Shown here: piece by piece, positions 53,101 to 64,000 of the stretch | Layout: every line of letters starts with the position of its first letter | Numbering within the stretch: position 1 is the stretch's first letter | NCBI RefSeq assembly: GCF_000002595.2 | Contig: NC_057020.1 | Location: forward strand, 2,711,452-2,775,451 | Source: Chlamydomonas reinhardtii | Lineage: Eukaryota; Chlorophyta; Chlorophyceae; Chlamydomonadales; Chlamydomonadaceae | Length of the DNA: 64,000 nt | Direction: 5' to 3' | Notes under the pieces: generated by a model | Told to the model about the DNA's origin: nothing | The model's database searches: none | What the model saw: the letters and a program-made list of their open reading frames with translations, nothing else | Made by a program: the position numbers and the translations under genes

Positions 53101-53171
53101 TGTCGTGCGACGATGGTATTGACAACGACTGTGACGGCTTGCAGGATAATGAGGATCCCGACTGCCAGTAA
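50169..53171 (+). CDS. Secreted gametolysin-type metalloprotease (peptidase M11), copy 2
   Basis: Seven exons: 50169-50268, 50671-50912, 51031-51240, 51349-51453, 51613-51936, 52037-52281 and 52481-53171; 638 residues. Exon 1 is a signal peptide (MSLATRRFGAAAALLVAACV, then LCTAPAWAQ with a likely cleavage after AWA). A Pro/Arg-rich linker follows (PPPARPPPFRRPPP). The prodomain-like block has CPQTIDSVTGYPMDDPRC, a second Pro-rich linker precedes the catalytic part, and the zinc site is HEAMHNYGLEH (52241-52273, residue ~396 on) with Met-turn DATDVMG. N-glycosylation sequons such as NATG and NFT are present, and the C terminus ends in the same MopE-type motif as copy 1. Expected to act outside the cell on wall or matrix glycoproteins. 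All junctions are GT-AG and in frame. A TGTAA lies 415 bp after the stop. Confidence 0.96.
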
Positions 53172-53585
53172 AGCCGTGCCCCAGACTCCCTGACTAGTGC
53201 GCATGCTGCTGCAGTAGTGTCTAGTTCATAAGACTAGTGGTTTTTGATATGGTCGTCATGCATTTCCTGTGCATGAGGGAGATGCAATTGCTTTGTGCAA
53301 GTCAACCCTATGTCTGATACAACTGACGGCGGTCCTGTGCAAGCTGCGGTTGGCGTGACTGTTGTGTAGAGGTGGCCGGGTCCATCCAACTCACGCCCAT
53401 GGGTGGTCAGTTGTGACTGTTGCGGTGTTGCTGTTGATTTTGGTACATAGACTAAACAGGCTGCAAGGTCTTTCGTTCGTCTGGCTCGTAATATGGCGCG
53501 AACGCCCTTCAGCAGGGATTGCCTGTGTTTCTTATTCATTTGTGATCCGTCCATGCGCAACTGGCGGGATTTCCCTTGATATGGT

Positions 53586-53590
53586 TGTAA
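53586..53590 (+). terminator. Candidate TGTAA polyadenylation signal for M11 copy 2
   Basis: First TGTAA after the stop at 53171, 415 bp downstream. Confidence 0.5.
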
Positions 53591-54096
53591 CACCTATGGA
53601 ACATGGTAGCCTGCCTCATGCATGGTGGGGACCCGCCCGTGCGCTTTTGTGCCAGCACCGTTCAGCCTCTTGGCGGCCGGGGGATTTTTGGGTTGGGGTA
53701 CTTGTTGGGCACACCGGCACACGGTGGCACTGGTGGCATCACTGGCACCGTGCACAGAACGTGAATGAACCGCAACCCTCCTGCCTTGGCGTACGGGTGG
53801 GGGGCGCTATGACAGCTGGGAGCTCCTGCACATCACTCACGGTCTCATCCTCCACTGCGCCTTGGCCTTCGGGCCTTGGCCTTGTGGCTGGAGGCAGGCT
53901 CGGCGGCCATAGTTGGTGAGTGAGTCAACTGAAGCTGGGGGGAAACTAACCCAACTTCTCTCAGTCCGTTGATTGGGACTCGTCCTTCTCTAGTCTTGGC
54001 GCAGCACCTTTGCGGTTTACTGGCCTGCACGCGGCCAGGCGTGCCAGCTGGTGCCGTACCGGAAAGATAAGGGCAGCCATGTTGACGACTTGACAG

Positions 54097-54222
54097 TTGG
54101 CGTGTGTGATGGGACAGTGGTAAGGCAGGTTGGTAAAGTCCCGTAGGGCGCAGCTAATTCCCATACCCAACAAATGGCAAGCGATTGGCAGAGGCAGGGC
54201 AAGAGTGCGCGGCTGGTCTAAC
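54097..54222 (+). repeat. Dispersed short repeat, intact-looking copy
   Basis: It is about 95% identical by eye to the reverse complement of the copy at 19946-20064 and more distantly similar to 11256-11345. It begins TTGGCGTGTGTGATGGGACA and ends with GCGCGGCTGGTCTAAC. No clear target-site duplication was found at this copy. Confidence 0.65.
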
Positions 54223-54798
54223 GCCGGAGTTACTGTACCGACGAGTTGGCGTGACGTGCCAATAGGCCGCGCTAGGCCTGCCTACTTGTGCCGTTTAGTG
54301 CCGTGCCGGAAAGGGTAGCGCGGAGCCTGTTTGGCCAATCGCCCAGGGGTTGACAGGGGCAGCATTGTGCCCCGATCTTGCGAGTAGTCAGCGGCGCAAC
54401 GCTGCGCTAGCTGCAGATCAGAGGTGCAGAGGCTGAGCCCTGCCCGGAGGATGCGCATGCGGGCACAGGCGTCAGTGGCGCTGACTCCGACCTGAAAAAG
54501 GAACTGATCCACTAGTCTAGTTCTATATGTTCTGAGCTTTGTATTGTCTTACGCGTCAAGCAGGCACCTCCAGGCCCGTATTATTAGGGCTGTCAGAGCA
54601 CCTGCTGGCAGCAGATCTGGTGGAAGTCATATGGCGGTCGCAGCAGTACCATTATGTTTTTGGGCAAGCGCCAGAGCAACAGACGAACTGGCCCGGTTGG
54701 GCTTAATTGCGGCTTAATTGCGCACGGAGGACCTTTTTTTCAAGCGGGGCTGAGCTTCGCTTTTTAAAAGCTTTCAGTCGACGGAAGCGGGTGCCGCG

Positions 54799-55227
54799 AT
54801 GGAGCCCGCCCACGAAGTGGCGCCAGCGGCACCTGGCGAGCTCCCAGCGACTCCCTGTCTCCCGCCATCTCCCCCGCAACCACTGCAACAGTTGCAGCTG
54901 CCAGCCATTGAGATCCCATGCTGCTCCATTTGCCTGGCAGAGTATGCGCCCGGTATCCGGAAACCCTACGACTTGGGCTGCGGGCACTGCGTGTGCGGCC
55001 GCTGCTTCGCGTCTCTCAGCATGACGGGCCCCAAGGTGCGCTGTGCTGTGAACAGAATTCCCAGCTGTCAAGGCACGCAAAGTGGCAAAGCTTCATGGGG
55101 TGCCGTTTATGACTGTTGTATGTGTTTGGCTCACAGACGTGCCCGGTGGATCGCAAGGAGTGGGTGCACCCGCATGTGGCCTACGAGCTGTTGCACCTGG
55201 TGGAGCAGCTCCATACGCAGCAGCAGA

Positions 55228-55258
<31 letters not shown>

Positions 55259-58200
55259 CGAGGACGCGGGTGCGGCCGGGTGCGGCGGGGCGGCAGTAGA
55301 AGCGGTCATCCCGGCAGCGTTCCTGCTTGGGCAGCAAGGTGCGGGCTGCAGCAGTGGGGCTTGCGTGCGGAGGCCGCTGACCCACCCCTCCGCGATGCTG
55401 CCGCCATGCACCCCCTCTGCATCCATATGCCACTGATACCCAGTCCTGCCTGCTGACAGACGGCCCCGGCGGCTCTGGTTCCCGGCGGCGCCGCTGGCGG
55501 CCGCCAGACCCCTTCCGCCCGCTGGCGGACACGTCTCTGCTGCTGAGCGACCTGTGGCGTGCGGCGCTGTGGCCGCCCGCCTCCGACGCCGAGCTGCTGG
55601 CGGGCGGCGGCGGCGACGCCATGGGGCTGCGCGAGCTGGCGGGACACCTGGCAGCGGCGGCGCCCGACTGGGCGCACACGGCGTGGCGGGTGGTGGCGCC
55701 GGGCGCGGCGGTCATGGCCGCGTTGCTGGGCTGGAGGTGCGTGGTGTGGGGTGGCTGGGTGGGTGGGTGGGTGGGTGATTTGGTGGATGGTTGAGTGGGA
55801 GGGAGCCAGGATTGATGTGGGTCGGGCTGCAGCAAGCCGAAATGTGGGGTTGCCACTCGGCAGGGGCTGCTAGGAGTAGGAGGGCCACGCAAGAGTTGAA
55901 TGTGGCAGTTGAGGTGGGGAGGAGGGGGAGGAGGGAAAAATCCAATGAGTCTTGTGTGGTGGTCGCGCAGGTACATCGCCGCAGTGGCCATGCTGGTGCT
56001 ACCGCTGACGCTGGCAGCGGCGGCGGGGCTGGAGATGCGGAACAAGAGCTGGCCCATGGTGGGCGCCGGGTCTTAGTTGCAGTTGGGGAGAGCTAGCGGC
56101 TGCGTTTTCCTAGCTGCTGCGCCTCGTGGCTTACTGGCTCGGCATTGATTCGCGAACCCACCATATACAGATGACCGCCTGCGCTGCTGCCGGCGTCCTG
56201 GGTTCGCTTGCGCCGGTGGCTCCGCTACTGGGTGCGGGCCTGCTGCAGCAGCTGCTGGGCGTGGGGCTGCTGGCGTTCCTGGTGGGCGCCATGATGCACT
56301 CACGGCACTGGTGAGCGAGGTGGAGGCCGGAGGCGGTCGTGGCGGAGACGGCGGGTGTGAGCCTCCCGGAAAATGGAGGCAGCGATGTGGGTCGGAGCCC
56401 ATCCATCACCAACCGCAGTCACAGCTGCTAGGGCTGGACCGGCTTACCGCAGCTCTATGAGCCCGATGCTTCGTCACGCTGCCCACCTGCCGTTGCTTCA
56501 CCCTGCCGCAGTGACTGCCTGCTGTCCAGAATCATGCGGCGGCGGCTGGTGCAGGCGGCGGTGACGTGTGCCGCCGGGGCGCTGTTTGTGTCGGGCTTGC
56601 GCCGCTCGTTGCGGCTACGGCTGGCGGCACGGCTGGGGCTGGCCCACATCGCGCTGGGGCTGTTCCAGGCGCTCCGGGTGGTGCACTGGTGGGGCGTGCG
56701 TTGGGAGATTCTGCCGGAGTGGCCGCTGGGGCCAATCGGGGTGGAGCCGCCGTCGTTCCGGCCGCTGTGGGCCGTGGCAACGGGCTCGGCCGACGGCAGC
56801 GGCGTGGGGCATGTGGGTATGGGTGCGGGCGGCGTGGACGAAATAATTGCGGCGGTCGTGGCGGAGGCGGAGGCGGCGGAGCGGCCGCCGCCCGGGCACC
56901 TGTCCATGCTGCTGCTGGCGGCGCGGTGCCTTCTCACGCCCATCCTTTTCATGTGGACCTCGGTGCGTGTTGGGGGCGTCATGGCGGCTCCAGGGCACAC
57001 AGATTCGGTGCTAATCGCTTTGCTAGCGTTGTTACCTTATGTGGACAAGGACTATGACGGGCTTCAGAGGTCATGCTTGCAGCTCATTTGCGAACGGCGC
57101 TATGTCGTTAAGACACTGCGCTACGGACTTTCCTCTTCGCCGCAGGTCTTAGTGGAGGGTTACCGGGGCTCTCTAACGGAGGGCGGCGCGGCCAGCCTGT
57201 CAGCCGGCCTCACCCGCAGCACGCTCGCTACGGGCAGCAGCCAGTCGTACTACGGAATTGGGGCGCCCTTCGCGTCCCCGTGCCGTTTTGACCTGTGCGT
57301 GCTGGGTCGGGGTCGGGACCCGGGCGTGGGGTAGGGGCGTGTGCTCGTGCAGTTGCTGTGTTGGAGGCTGGGTGAGATGGAGGCACCAGCATGCCGTGAA
57401 CTTCAAAGATTGTGTTGCGCAGCAACAGCAGGAGCTTGAGGCTTGTTTCCTGTGCTCCTGGCGACCCTTGCCATCGCAGGGACTGGGTGGTGCTCCGCGG
57501 CGTGGTGTGGGTGGGCGTCATGTGCGCTACCGGCAGCTGGAGGTGGGGGCGGCGGGGCGGGGCGGAGCAGAGGGAGGCCTGAGCAGGGCGGCGCGGTGGG
57601 CCGCTTGATGCCGGTATCCAATGATGCGTATTTCAGGGGGTGGTCGTGGGGGATGGTGGGCTCCAGCGTAGGAAGAGGGCCAGGAACCTAATGCAGACGC
57701 ACCTGCGCTCTTACGTCGAACGCCGGTCTCTCATCCCGCATGCCGCCCTCCCTCCACACACCTCCAGGATCGCATCCGGTGCGAACGTGGCGCTTCACGG
57801 CGCCTTCTCGCTGCTGCGCCTGTTGGCCGCCAACAGCCGCCTGAAGCAGCTCTTCCGGAACGAGAGCTCCGCCGCCGCCACCGCGGCCATACTGGCGGCG
57901 GCGGCGCGGGAGCAGGCGGCGGCGCTGACCGCCGCGAGCATGGCCGAAGCCGCCCGGCGGCGACAGCAGGCGCAGGCATCACAGGCGCTGCAGGCGCAGC
58001 GGCAGCGGCCGTCCGGTCAGCGGTCAGGGGCAGCAGCGGCCGCTGTTAATGCTGGCAGCGGCAGCTCCGCTGGCCACCGTCCCCGTGGCAGCAGGCGGAC
58101 AGCGGCTCAAATGATTGCGGGTGTGGCGCCGGCTGCTAACGCCTCCCCAGTCCCCACACCTGCTCCCCTGGCGGCGCCCGCGCCTCCGATTGCGCCTACG

Positions 58201-61200
58201 CCCGCGATACCACCACCACCCGCACCCATATATAGTCACGTGCCGCGTCCCAGACCGGCCCCGCCTAATAAGATGCTCGATCGGCTGCGGGAGAAGTACG
58301 AGGTGGCGCGGCAGCCGGTGCCGCCGCACCGAGCGGGCTTTGCAAATCCGGGCAGAGGGCGAGGCGGCGGCAGGGGCAGCGCGCAGCTGGCGGCCGGCGG
58401 CGGGGCTCTGGGCGCAGCTAGCGATGCGGGCATGCAGGCAAGCGCGGGCGTGGAGCGCGAGGAGGAGGGGCGGCGGCTGGTGAGGCAGGTGGTGCAGCGC
58501 GTAGTGGCTCGGGTGACCGGGGCCACAGGGCCGTCTGCAGCGCTCGGCAGCCCCCGCGCTGCCGCGGCCATATCACTGCCGGCGGCAGCGCCATCCGCCG
58601 CACTAGTTGGGGCAGCAGCCGCAGCAGCAGCAACAGCAGCGGCAGCAGGAGTGCTGGCGCCTGGCGGGCAGGCAATGCCAGCTACGCCTGCTGCAGCGCC
58701 GCAGTCCTGGGTGGAGGCGCGGCCCGTAGAAGCTCAGCCGCAACCACAGCCGCAGCCGCAGGACCGGAACCAGTCGCACCAGCCGCAGGCCGCAGGGCCG
58801 CAGGCCCCGCTACCAGCGCAGGCGTGGTACGACGGCGCACTCACTCCCTCGGAGGCTGAGGACTACATGAGGCGCCAGGTTGCGTTCCTGGTCAAGGAGA
58901 TATTCTTTCGGGTCAACCTGCGGGCTGGGCCGCAGGAGGTGCAGATGACGGGCGATCTGGCGAGGGGCGCGTGCAGGACGGACTCGACGGAGGACAGGAT
59001 ACGCAACTCCTGCTCGCGGAGCCGCGACCTGCAGCTCCACGTGCTGCCGCGTAAGTCGCGTGATGAGCGCCCTGAAGAAGAGGGCGAGTCCGCGCGTGCG
59101 CAGCCGGTAGCGGCGACGGCGGCGGCAGCGGCGGCGGCTGATTCTTTAGTGCCCGATGCGGCTGCAGCGGTGGGCGCAAGCGCACCGGCGGAACCCAGCG
59201 CAGCAGACCGCGCGACGGCGGCAACGGCGGCGGCAGCTGCCGCCGCAGGTTCGGCGGCAGGCGGTGGCGTGGCAGCGGACCTGGGTATGGCATCGGGTGC
59301 GGGTGCAGCTGCAGGTGCCAGCGCGAGCCCGAGCGCGGCGGCGGCGAGCGCGGCTGCAGCGGGTGGCCCGGTGGTGGGGGACGGGCCCCAACTGCAGCCG
59401 CCTGGTCCGCAGGCAGCGCAGTGCATTGTGCAGGGCGCAAGGAGAGAGGCGGAGGCAGCGGCCGCTGCAGCGCAGGACCGCCCTAGCGGTACCCACACAC
59501 TGCCGCCGGAGCCGGAGCTGGCTGCCTCCCGCGCGGATGGGGCGGAGGTAAATGCTGCAGCGGAAGGGGAGGAGCTCCAGAGGTGTACCCTAGACTCTGT
59601 CCGTCAGGCGAGGCAGCGACCAGAGGCCGCCACGGACGCCGCTTCGAGCCAGCGGCCGCCGCTGGCGGCGGCTGAGCTGGTGGCATCTCCTGCTGGCCCT
59701 GCCCCGCCTGCGGCTGCGGCTGCCTCTGCTGCGGCGTCTGCTGTGGCTGCGCCAGGCGCGGACGACCCCCGCTGGGCCGACCTTTGGCTGCAGCAGCAAC
59801 AGCAGCGGCGCCAACAACAGCAACAGCAACAACAGCAGCAGCGAACACAGCAGCAGCTCCTGCCTGGGGAAGCCGGCGCCAGTCCTGCTGCTGCGGGCGC
59901 TTCCGGTACGCAGCCCACGGTTGCTGCGGCAAGGCATGTGCCCAGCGCAGCTGCAGGGGCCGCCTCAGCAGGAGGCGCGGCCGGCGGCGCCACACCCGCC
60001 GCGCCCGCCGCCTCCACTCCCGGGCTCGGCTTGAACCTGTCGGGCGGTCCAGTCTTCCAAGCCGGCGTCTTCCAAGCCGGCGTAGGCAGCGGCAGCGGCG
60101 GCGGCAGCGCTGCTCCGGGCACTTCAGCGGCAGGCGCAGGCGGGGCTGCCGCGCCCGCGCCCTCGCCGCGCCCCCGCCCCTCCACTCGCCACGCCGGCGG
60201 CGGCAGCGGTAACACCACCACGGGTTCCACTGCCAGCACGACGGGCAGGCGCAGCGCCGGCACCACCAGCGCCAATGCCAGCTCCAACGCCGGTAGTGGA
60301 GCTGCTGGACGGGGCAGCGGCGGCGCAGCTGGCACGAGTGCCACCGCCGCCGGCACGAGTGGCAGCGGCGCCGCCAGCACCACCAGTGGCCTGGCGCGTG
60401 TGTCCCTCATGGCCTCCAGCGGGCCGCCACGGGGCGGCGCCTTCGATGACGTGCTTCTGGCCTTCAGTGCTCTGGTGGTGGTGCAGGTGCGGGCGGAGGG
60501 CAGGGCAGGGCAGGGCTGTGCCATTGCACCGTAATACCCAGCCGCATGCTTATATTGTACCTACTTGCCTGGTGCCACCTCCGCGACACCATGTGGTATC
60601 CTCGGTGGAGATTCTATCGACCATAACCTGCGCAATTCTACAGTCGCCGTCTTCTACCGTATCTATCATGCCTGCAACCCCAACCCCTCCCCACGCCTCC
60701 GCTCCACCCCGGTCTACTGCGCCAGTGGCTGGCGCTCATGCCGCCATGGGCGCAGCTGCTGCGCCTGGCGCTGTGGCCGCTGCAGGGCTGGATGGGCCCC
60801 GCTGGCCCCATGGAGCGGGCCCTGCTGTGGGGCTCGGCAGTGGTTCTGTTCGGCATATCTGTGCTGGTGAGAAGCGAGGAGGCTGGCTTGGAGGCGAGGC
60901 CGGGAACTCGTGAAGCAGGATGTCTTCCTGGCGGCAACTGCAGACCACCTGCAATGCTGAGTGCAACTTGACGAGGCGCGCTGGACGCGGCTGGTGGAAG
61001 CTGTCAAGGCCACGACTTGTGACCGTGTCGCCGGCCGTTCATACCTGCTCCCTGCAGGTGGCGCGTGTGCCCACGCCGCGGCTGCAGGGGCTGCTGCGGC
61101 CCTGCAGCGGCGGCAGCAGCGGCAGCGGCTCTGTTGACGTGTTGGCGCTGATGCGGTACAACGCCGGCATGTACGGTGAGTGTGTGTGTGTGTGGGCGGG

Positions 61201-62824
61201 GGGTTTGGGCCCTGGGGGAGAGCCGTTCGTGAGGGCGGGGGGGGGGCTACAGCGCGGCAGCGCGGCAGCAGCCAGTGACATCGACCTACTGCCGCCTAAG
61301 CGCTGCAGTAGGATGCATCCGCGTTTTTTTACATGGAAGCAGAGGAGAGTTGGGATTTTGAGTCCTGCGTTCCCGTGCATTCGTCCATGTGTATCCGAAG
61401 TGTGCTGCCGCCCGCCTGCCCGCCCGCAGCTGTGCCGCTGGTGCTGCGGCTGCTGCGGCAGGTGTGGGCGCCGCTGCCATGGCTGTACCTGGCCGGCCTC
61501 ACAAACCTGGAGCTGCTGCTGAGGGCCGTCGTGCTGGGACTGCAGGCGAGCGCGAGGTTGCTCGTGCGTCTGTACACCGTATACGCGTGCCCGTGCCCTG
61601 GCTCTCCAGGCCTAACGGTTCTCGGGTGGCGCCCGTCGCCATCGCACACCCCGCACTGCCTCCACTAGTCCACTTGGCACCCCGCACCGCGACATCCCCA
61701 TCATCCTTGTCCGCCCGTCCCACTCGCTACGCCCTCCCGCCATGCCTTGCGCTTTGCAGTCGGTGGGCTTCATGCGGCACCTGCCGCTGTCAGGGCCGCC
61801 GCCGCTGCCGCTCGCGGGCGCGCTGCTGTTCCGCTGCGACCCGCCCGCGTGGACGCGCGCTCGCGCCGTGAGCTACAGCAGGCTCGTGTCAATAGAGTAC
61901 GGCTTGGTGCGGCCGGAGGTGCGCGCTTCGCGCCGCGCCGCCGTGGCTGCCGGGGCCATCATCTTGGGCCTGGATGACGCAATTTCGGAGTGGCTGGGCA
62001 TGTGCGTGGAGGGTGCCGCGGCACTCATGACGGCTATGTATACGATCCGCAGCCGCGCCGCCACTGCCGCCAGCAGTGGAGCAGGCGATGGAGCAGGCGG
62101 CGTAGCTGCCGCAGCTGCTGTTGCCGGCGCCGTGAGTGCCACTGTGGGCAGCGCCGGCGCTAGCCGCCGCACCAGCGGCACCGGCGGCGTTAGGGTCATC
62201 AGCACCACCGGCGGCAGCGTGCGGCTGGGGAGGGCGGCGCCCGGCGGCGCCGCGGGCCCCGGCGGCGCCACGGTGGGCGTCGTGGGCAGCGGTGTGGCGG
62301 GGCTGTCTGCGGCCGAGACAGAGGCCGTCGTGGGCGCCATGCTGGAGCAGATACGCAGCCGCCAGTCCGGCGGAGGTGGCGGTGGAGGTGCAGGTGGCAC
62401 CCTGGGCGCTTCAAGTAGCGGTGCCGGCGCTGGTGGCGGGGCTGCGAATGGCGGCGCTGGCGCGGGCGGGAATGCTGCCGGCGGAGGCACGCTGCTGCGT
62501 CACGTGTTCCCGCGTAACGCGCTGGACTCGGACGCCAGCGAGCGCGGCGCTAGGCCCGCAGAGGGCGGTGAGGGCGACTCTGACGACGACGGCGACGCGT
62601 TGAAGTTCTACTCTGACCCTGACGACGACGACGACGACGAGGATGGGTCGGTGTGGGAGGAAGATGAGGATGAGGACGAGGATGAGGATGGAGAGGAGGG
62701 GCGACGCGGGGCGCGGGGCGAGGGCGTGACGCTGGTGGCTCCCTGGTCCGCCTACCCGTCGCAGGCAGCGGGCCTGACTCGCCGGCGCGTGCGCGTGCGG
62801 CGCAGCGAGCGTACCAGCGGTTAA
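54799..62824 (+). CDS. Giant RING-finger multi-pass membrane protein
   Basis: Thirteen exons: 54799-55035, 55137-55338, 55460-55736, 55971-56058, 56171-56310, 56512-56962, 57146-57294, 57480-57542, 57768-60486, 60726-60866, 61058-61175, 61430-61563 and 61760-62824; 1927 residues. The RING has ligands C42, C45, C61, H63, C66, C69, C81 and D84 (CPVDRKEW), so the eighth ligand is Asp as in RBX1. A Gln run follows. Exons 3-8 and 10-13 hold roughly ten hydrophobic segments (for example YIAAVAMLVLPLTLAAAAGL, LLWGSAVVLFGISVL), consistent with a polytopic membrane E3 ubiquitin ligase. Exon 9 is a single 2.7-kb exon of Ala/Gln/Ser/Gly-rich, probably disordered sequence between the two membrane blocks. 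The C-terminal ~60 residues start with an Asp/Glu run. The exon 12 donor was taken as GTGCGT at 61564. I do not recognise a named orthologue. Confidence 0.82.
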
Positions 62825-63097
62825 GCCGGTGGTGGTCAACAAATGCGCTGTGCGGATTGTTTGGCGGAACCAGATACGTTCAGCACTTCGGCAAGAGCGT
62901 GCGTAGCCTGAGTAGCAGTGGGCTCCTGACGTGCATGGCACAAGCGCATGAGGCCATGTGGAGGATCTTACCACGGCTGAGCGACCGGTGTTGTGAGCGG
63001 GCAAATTTGAGTTGAACCCCTGCGACGTTTGGACGACATGGCGGCAGGCGGTTCAGAGACCGGACAACATGTTTCACAGCTCCCCGTGTTGACACGT

Positions 63098-63102
63098 TGT
63101 AA
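63098..63102 (+). terminator. Candidate TGTAA polyadenylation signal for the RING gene
   Basis: TGTAA 274 bp after the stop at 62824. Confidence 0.5.
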
Positions 63103-63122
63103 GTGAGACGGATGCCAGAAAC

Positions 63123-63127
63123 TTACA
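63123..63127 (-). terminator. Candidate TGTAA polyadenylation signal for the hydrolase gene
   Basis: TGTAA on the minus strand, 341 bp beyond the stop at 63468. Confidence 0.45.
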
Positions 63128-63467
63128 GCAGCACATGGCCAGGGCGCATCCCGCGTGGCACGCAGGAAGCGGCGTAACGCAAAACTTATGAATATGGTAT
63201 TCCTTGTGTCTTCCAGTACTTGTGTTCACTTCGTTCGCTTCACAGGCTTGGTCGGCTGGCACGTGGCCCTTCTTGTACGGGACGGGCCAGCCAACCTATC
63301 CGGCACGGCGGCACACATCATGCGTCCTGCACATGCTCACACCACGAACCATCAACACCGCCACGACGCCCCATCCATTCTTCGTCCCCCAATCCGCGCT
63401 CCCATCATACACCCAACGATCACCTCCACAACCACTATCGCCACCGCCACCACCAATCAGCCAAGCA

Positions 63468-63979
63468 TCACCCCTGGGTCCGCGCCTGCAACCAGTTGGT
63501 CATGTGCTGCAGCAGCTCCGGCGTCTTGGGGTCGTGGTGCAGGTCGTGGAAAGCGCCCTCCTCCACCACCGCCGTCACGTCCGTGCTGCGCAGGCGCGAC
63601 AGCAGCTGCCGGAAGCTGCCGACGGTGCATGCCACGTCCCTGCCGGGGGCGGGGCGTTGCGGGCACAGCAGCAGAGGTCAGAGCGCCGTGTGTGTAAGGG
63701 TAAGTCGTAAGGATTTAGGTGGCGTTTAAGTAGGGGGGAGCAGGGGCTACTAGACTGGCCAGTGCAAAGGTTCCATACAATCACCAGCTGCTGTTGAGCT
63801 TTGTCACATATCAGCTACTGCGCTTGAAACACAACCGCTGCATGTCCCTACAGTGAAGCTGCCCATGCGTCTGCCGCCACTCACTTGGTGCCGTGCTGCG
63901 CGTACACGGGCACTGTGATGCGGTTGCACTGGCCGGCCAGCCGGTGGCAGCCCCACAGCAGCGAGGCGACAGTGGCAAC
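63468..63979 (-). CDS. Alpha/beta hydrolase (monoacylglycerol-lipase-like), 3' end
   Basis: Two exons are inside the window on the minus strand: 63979-63885 and 63639-63468 (stop). The gene continues beyond the right edge through an acceptor at 63980-63981. The 88 residues include ITVPVYAQHGTKD, which matches the strand carrying the acid residue (xHGxxD) of serine hydrolases, and VVEEGAFHDLHHDP, whose GAFHDL fits the catalytic-His loop of the monoglyceride lipase/serine aminopeptidase S33 group. The nucleophile region is off the window. Substrate cannot be told. Confidence 0.78.
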
Positions 63980-64000
63980 CTACAGACGACGTTGATGGAA

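Larger units (their letters stand above)
53172..54798. other. Intergenic region with dispersed repeat
   Basis: It holds the 3' UTR of M11 copy 2 and the promoter of the RING gene. A repeat copy lies at 54097-54222. Near it, GTGCCGTACCGGAAAG (about 54052) and GTGCCGTGCCGGAAAG (about 54298) form a second short direct repeat flanking the copy at some distance. No gene is seen. Confidence 0.5.
62825..63467. other. Convergent intergenic region
   Basis: It holds the 3' UTRs of the RING gene (+) and the hydrolase gene (-). TGTAA motifs at 63098-63102 (+) and 63123-63127 (-) lie within 30 bp of each other on opposite strands, so the tails nearly meet or overlap slightly. No gene is seen. Confidence 0.5.

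Noticed and set aside
53362-53919. Plus-strand open frame of 185 codons after M11 copy 2
   Set aside because: No recognisable protein feature, unusual codon use for this genome, and it lies in the likely 3' UTR and spacer.
59604-60524. Long minus-strand frame opposite exon 9 of the RING gene
   Set aside because: Its composition is the reverse-complement shadow of Ala/Gly/Gln codon runs, with no domain or splice context.
61550-61563. GC-AG intron in the RING gene after VLGLQ
   Set aside because: A consensus GTGCGT donor 14 bases further on gives the same frame, so a non-canonical donor is not needed.

Overview
The window is nuclear DNA of a chlamydomonadalean (volvocine) green alga, close to Chlamydomonas, Gonium or Volvox. 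The basis is GC-rich genes with many short GT-AG introns, Ala/Ser/Gly/Gln-rich low-complexity coding stretches, dinucleotide and tetranucleotide microsatellites inside introns, TGTAA motifs a few hundred bases after several stop codons, and a tandem pair of gametolysin-type (peptidase M11) metalloprotease genes. Species cannot be fixed from the sequence alone. All exon models below were built by hand from splice consensus, reading-frame continuity and family resemblance.

Layout, left to right: (1) 1-1698 (-), 5' part of a coiled-coil protein running off the left edge; (2) 2269-6959 (+), a Sec14/CRAL-TRIO lipid-transfer protein with a very long disordered tail ending in a CaaX box; (3) 6960-12933, about 6 kb with no gene I can support; (4) 12934-19466 (-), a large low-complexity protein with a transit-peptide-like N terminus; (5) 20646-23485 (-), a GT4-type glycosyltransferase; (6) 23932-25159 (+), a small Lys-rich conserved protein; (7) 25288-28717 (-), an RmlD/MAT2B-like SDR; (8) 30323-33739 (-), a CHY-CTCHY-RING ubiquitin ligase of the RCHY1/MIEL1 type; (9) 34121-34837 (+), SRP receptor beta subunit, intronless; (10) 35524-40090 (-), F-box protein with a beta-helix-like region and an acidic tail; (11) 40538-43717 (+), a disordered protein ending in a GAR-like motif; (12) 44137-47986 and 50169-53171 (+), two tandem secreted M11 metzincins with C-terminal MopE-like metal-binding motifs; (13) 54799-62824 (+), a 1927-residue RING multi-pass membrane protein; (14) 63468-63979 (-), the 3' end of an alpha/beta hydrolase entering from the right edge.

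There are no operons. Several neighbours are divergent with 0.38-0.57 kb between start codons (1698/2269, 23485/23932, 33739/34121, 40090/40538) and may share promoter regions. Others converge with abutting or overlapping 3' ends (25159/25288, 34837/35524, 62824/63468). The most notable points are the M11 pair, whose last exons are nearly identical while the upstream exons and intron number have diverged, a relic MopE-like segment after the first M11 gene, the CaaX-tailed Sec14 protein, intronic CCTG and GGGA repeat tracts, one intron with complementary ends, and a dispersed repeat of about 120 bp with a 15-bp flanking duplication at one copy.
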